DNA of 15,692 nt from an uncultured Oscillospiraceae bacterium (GTDB lineage Bacteria; Bacillota; Clostridia; Oscillospirales; Acutalibacteraceae): assembly GCA_900548545.1 (NCBI GenBank), contig URKX01000044.1:1-15692 (forward strand). Direction: 5' to 3'. The notes under the pieces are model-generated. The model saw nothing but the letters and a program-made list of their open reading frames with translations, searched no databases and was not told the DNA's origin. This document shows positions 13,384-15,692 of this stretch, piece after piece; positions within the stretch are counted from its first letter, which is position 1; each line of letters begins with the position of its first letter. The position numbers and the translations under genes are program-made.

Positions 13384-14352
13384 TTAAGAAAGCTGGTCGA
13401 TAAAGTAGGCGTTGGTGCCGGCAAACAGCCCCCGGCTGTCCCGGATCTGGATGCGGAACCAGCCCTCTTTCCCGTCCAGGGGGAACTGGGCCTGGGTCAG
13501 GCTCTCTCCGGGATTTATCACGGCTTTGTAGGAATCGCGGCCCTCCAAGGTGACAAAGATCTTCTCCACCGGGGAGGATTCCACTTTCAACACGTTGTTT
13601 TCAATGGACACCCCTTTCAGCTCCGGCCCCTGGGACCAGTAGAACCGGCCATCCCGCAGGGCCTGGATCACCGCCGGATAGGTGAGTTCTTGGGCGGCAA
13701 TCATCACGTACCCGCCAAAGGAATCGTTTAAGGGGTCCCCCAAGGGCAGGCGGTCGTGGTTGTCGTCGGTAGCCAGGGCGTACAGCCGCTGGCCGGAACG
13801 AAGCATCTCATCGTACACCTGGGGATTGAACCCGTAAAGGCCGTCGTGCTCGCAGCCGTGGTTGTAGATCTCCATGGAGAACAGCCCCTTCAGGCCGCTG
13901 TAGTCCCGCCAATCCTGCAGGGACCAGTAAGGGTGGTTATACCCCACCAGGAAGCCCAGCTTGGTCATGTCCGCAATGTACTGGTTGACCCCCTCCACAT
14001 CCCCATAGGGGCAGGGCAGCAGAGGCGTGGCCTGCTTTTCGGCGGCATTCTGGCTGGGATCAGTGTCGAACAGGTTCAGATGGTAGCACTTGAGCACCGG
14101 CCAGCCACAGTCTGGGGTGGCCTCTTCCGTCAAGTCCGCCTCAAAGCCTGCCAGCGCCAAAAAATCCGGGCTGTCCAGCTCGGTGTGGTGGACATACCGG
14201 CGATGGTCGGTAAAGGCCACAATGGAATACCCTTGGGCCATGTAGGCCTCTTTGACCTGCTGGGGGGTAAATTCCCCATCCGACAAAGTGGTGTGGCAAT
14301 GCAAATTTGCCTTGTAATACCCGGTTTTCGGCAAAAGTACTTGGTCTTTCAT
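13384..14352 (-). CDS. PHP-domain metal-dependent phosphoesterase
   Basis: PHP proteins are metal-dependent hydrolases of phosphoester bonds, usually with a trinuclear metal centre. The 322-residue protein has the N-terminal PHP motifs: NLHCHTTLSDGE (H18, H20, D25), FTDH (H50), E71 and H91, then NHPYW (H140) and ATDDNH (D197, H199). The full metal-ligand set therefore seems present. From about residue 225 a beta-rich C-terminal domain follows (GPELKGVSIENNVLKVESSPVEKIFVTLEG... to FIDQLS), as in many secreted or sugar-related PHP proteins. No signal peptide is visible, so it should be cytosolic. The ATG at 14352 has GGGAG 9 nt upstream. It lies 42 nt after the acetyltransferase gene. The substrate is unknown. 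Confidence 0.85.
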   Translation of the reverse strand: MKDQVLLPKTGYYKANLHCHTTLSDGEFTPQQVKEAYMAQGYSIVAFTDHRRYVHHTELDSPDFLALAGFEADLTEEATPDCGWPVLKCYHLNLFDTDPSQNAAEKQATPLLPCPYGDVEGVNQYIADMTKLGFLVGYNHPYWSLQDWRDYSGLKGLFSMEIYNHGCEHDGLYGFNPQVYDEMLRSGQRLYALATDDNHDRLPLGDPLNDSFGGYVMIAAQELTYPAVIQALRDGRFYWSQGPELKGVSIENNVLKVESSPVEKIFVTLEGRDSYKAVINPGESLTQAQFPLDGKEGWFRIQIRDSRGLFAGTNAYFIDQLS

Positions 14353-14394
14353 ACAGATTCACTCCCAAAAAATAGTTCACGCCCCAGGCGGCCC

Positions 14395-15003
14395 TTACAG
14401 CAGGCCCTCTTGGACGCGGTGGTCCCGAAAATAGAATTCTTTGTCCCGGGGGCCGATCTCCCGCACCACCCGGCAGGGCACCCCCATCGCCACCACATTG
14501 GCAGGGATGTCCCGGGTCACCACGCTTCCCGCGCCAATGACGGAGTTCTCCCCGATGGTCACCCCCGGCAGCAGGATGGCCCCCGCGCCGATCCACACGT
14601 TCTGCTCAATCCGGACGGGGAAATTGAACTGCATGGTTTCCCGGCGTAGGTCTGGGTCTATGGGATGCCCAGCCGCAGAGATAGTCACATTGGGGCCGAT
14701 CATCACATGGTCCCCGATGTACACGTGGGTATCGTCCACCAGGGTCAGGTTGAAGTTGGCATACACGTTGTTCCCCAGGTGGGTGTGGCTGCCCCAGTTG
14801 GCCCGCAGGGGAGGCTCGATCCAGCAGTTCTCCCCCACATCCGGGAAAATTTGCCTCAACAGCTCCAGCCGCCGCAGGGTTTCGCTGGGCCGCGTGGCGT
14901 TGTATTCGTAAACAAGCTCATTCAAAGCCCGCTGTTTGGCCTGCAATGTTTCATCGGCACTGTTGTACAGCTTGCCGTTTTCCATCCGTTCTTCCAATGT
15001 CAT
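14395..15003 (-). CDS. maa: Maltose/galactoside O-acetyltransferase family protein
   Basis: This is a left-handed parallel beta-helix acyltransferase that transfers acetyl from acetyl-CoA to a sugar hydroxyl. The 202-residue protein has the N-terminal Mac domain (MTLEERMENGKLYNSADETLQAKQRALNELVYEYN), then hexapeptide repeats with GNNVYANFNLTLVDD and IGDHVMIGPNV. The catalytic His lies in SAAGHPIDP (H113), and the C-terminus has WIGAGAILLPGVTIGENSVIGAGSVVTRDIPANVVAMGVPCRVVREI. ATG at 15003 has GAGGAGG 9 nt upstream. The sequence fits both maltose and galactoside acetyltransferases and the true acceptor cannot be told. It is the first gene of the operon with the PHP and kinase-like genes. Confidence 0.92.
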   Translation of the reverse strand: MTLEERMENGKLYNSADETLQAKQRALNELVYEYNATRPSETLRRLELLRQIFPDVGENCWIEPPLRANWGSHTHLGNNVYANFNLTLVDDTHVYIGDHVMIGPNVTISAAGHPIDPDLRRETMQFNFPVRIEQNVWIGAGAILLPGVTIGENSVIGAGSVVTRDIPANVVAMGVPCRVVREIGPRDKEFYFRDHRVQEGLL

Positions 15004-15028
15004 GGGACGACGCCTCCTCGGTAGACAG

Positions 15029-15068
15029 CCCCGGAGCCTTTTCCGGGGTTCTCGCGATCATTGTAGCA
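15029..15068 (-). promoter_or_regulatory. Extended -10 promoter and leader hairpin of the maa operon
   Basis: On the minus strand TGC precedes TACAAT (15065-15060), an extended -10 element; the -35 is poor. Initiation is predicted near 15053. The short leader contains CCCCGGA-AAAGGC-TCCGGGG (15029-15048), a 7-bp stem just upstream of the ribosome binding site, with no T-run. The hairpin may affect translation or mRNA stability. Confidence 0.55.
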
Positions 15069-15103
15069 CAAGCTTTTAGGAAGCGCCAGAGGGAATGCAA
15101 AAT

Positions 15104-15136
15104 AAAAAACCCCCGGCAAATGGCCGGGGGGTTTTT
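15104..15136 (-). terminator. Strong intrinsic terminator of the right-hand small RNA
   Basis: CCCCCGGC (15110-15117) pairs with GCCGGGGG (15123-15130) around a short loop. A-runs and T-runs flank both sides, so the minus-strand transcript ends in TTTTTT. It could also work on the plus strand. No plus-strand gene needs it, but the minus-strand promoter at 15294-15322 does. Confidence 0.9.
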
Positions 15137-15287
15137 CATCGACGGGCAAAGCCTTATATTACTAGCGGCACGCGCACAGCACGTCGGTACGATCTGCCAG
15201 CCGCGAAGGTTTGTTACTTGCCACCCGTAAACGGGCTATCCTTTTAGAAGTTTCCCATGGTCATTTGCTCTGCTGCCTGGTCTTCTG
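15104..15287 (-). ncRNA. Candidate structured small RNA with its own promoter and terminator
   Basis: A near-consensus promoter starts transcription near 15287 and a strong terminator ends it near 15104, giving about 185 nt with no supported reading frame. Several stems are visible in the RNA. CCCGT-UU-ACGGG is at 15235-15224. GGCAAG (15222-15217) pairs with UUUGCC (15150-15145) and encloses the next stem, GCGGC (15204-15200) with GCCGC (15169-15165). A 5' GAAGU can pair with ACUUC (about 15250). Loops are A-rich and purine-rich, as in conserved structured RNAs. It is not tmRNA, RNase P RNA or SRP RNA by the motifs I know. The raiA RNA class is one possible identity, but I cannot verify this. 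Confidence 0.6.
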
Positions 15288-15293
15288 GACTTC

Positions 15294-15322
15294 ATTATAT
15301 AGAGATATGAAAGTGCCGTCAA
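15294..15322 (-). promoter_or_regulatory. Near-consensus promoter of the candidate small RNA
   Basis: On the minus strand TTGACG (15322-15317), a 17-bp spacer and TATAAT (15299-15294) form the best sigma-A-type promoter in the window. No start codon with a ribosome binding site follows before the terminator, so its product is probably a non-coding RNA. Confidence 0.8.
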
Positions 15323-15692
15323 AACTGCAACTTGGCATTTCTTGGATTATTGGCGTATCAAAGCTCACTCCGCAGTAGTAAATAAGTAGTAAACAGGGGT
15401 TGCAATCCACAAGAAATGCTGGGAAATGCAGGGTTTTACGGGGGTAATCCATTAGTTAGTTGATTTTTATAAAAAAGATGAGGATTTTCAGGCTGCTCGC
15501 AAACCACCCGATTTTTCTTTTCAAACTCAATAAATCGGGATTTGACGAGTGCTATCAATCTGCTATCAAATGGGGAATTTGAAAATCAAAAACCCAGTGT
15601 TTATGCGGCTTTGCGGACCCTCATATCCACTTTTTGCTTATTCCCACTCGACAAAGCCTAATCAATTTTGTTTAGAGATTATTCTCTGTCGT
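15323..15692. other. AT-rich region without a supported gene, with short repeats
   Basis: This 370-bp stretch is clearly more AT-rich than the rest of the window and has no convincing coding region. It contains three short tandem direct repeats: AGTAGTAAA twice (about 15376-15395), GAAATGC-GG twice (about 15413-15432) and TGCTATCAA twice (about 15550-15570). An 8-bp inverted repeat CCCGATTT / AAATCGGG occupies 15507-15514 and 15532-15539. These are not long enough to call an insertion sequence. The composition change may mark the edge of an accessory or integrated region continuing to the right. Confidence 0.4.

Noticed and set aside
14946..15230. A 94-residue plus-strand frame across the maa promoter and small RNA
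   Set aside because: It crosses a promoter and a terminator hairpin and has no start signals.
15261..15452. A 63-residue minus-strand frame starting MDYPRKTLHFPAF
   Set aside because: It has no ribosome binding site and spans the strong small-RNA promoter, so it is unlikely to be translated from that promoter. No domain is recognised.
1..15692. CRISPR arrays, tRNA or rRNA genes, and complete insertion sequences
   Set aside because: No regular repeat-spacer array, cloverleaf sequence, rRNA segment or transposase was seen on either strand.

Overview
The window looks like a chromosomal segment from a high-GC Firmicute, most likely a gut-type clostridium of the Oscillospirales/Ruminococcaceae kind. 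The evidence is the gene content and order (RNase J, GdpP, L9, DnaB, TilS, HPRT and FtsH in one direction), the AGGAGG-type ribosome binding sites with frequent GTG and TTG starts, and GC-rich coding sequence. No species can be named from the sequence alone.

Positions 1-9553 (minus strand) hold seven housekeeping genes in one direction. In transcription order they are rnj, gdpP, rplI, dnaB, tilS, hpt and ftsH; ftsH is cut by the left edge. Gaps are 0-60 nt, and dnaB and tilS overlap. The set joins RNA turnover, c-di-AMP breakdown, ribosome assembly, replication, tRNA-Ile modification, purine salvage and membrane proteolysis. A strong promoter about 350 nt upstream of rnj gives a long, hairpin-rich leader. 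A hairpin with a U-run sits between rplI and dnaB.

Positions 9554-10145 are a divergent intergenic region: the rnj promoter and leader run leftward, and a second good promoter runs rightward into the iscS-iscU iron-sulfur cluster operon (10146-11846), which ends in a perfect palindromic terminator. Next, on the plus strand, comes a MerR-type regulator (12001-12717) with two predicted membrane segments and a C-terminal zinc ribbon. It is preceded by a 19-bp-spacer promoter carrying two copies of a 13-bp near-palindrome.

Positions 12792-15003 (minus strand) hold a three-gene accessory operon: a maltose/galactoside-type acetyltransferase, a PHP-domain phosphoesterase and a small P-loop kinase-like protein. 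It has its own extended -10 promoter and shares a bidirectional terminator with merR.

The right end (15004-15692) has no convincing protein gene. On the minus strand it contains a near-consensus promoter (TTGACG, 17 bp, TATAAT), about 185 nt of structured non-coding sequence and a strong intrinsic terminator. This is a well-formed small RNA gene and the most interesting item in the window. Beyond it the sequence becomes AT-rich with short direct repeats, possibly the edge of an accessory or integrated region.
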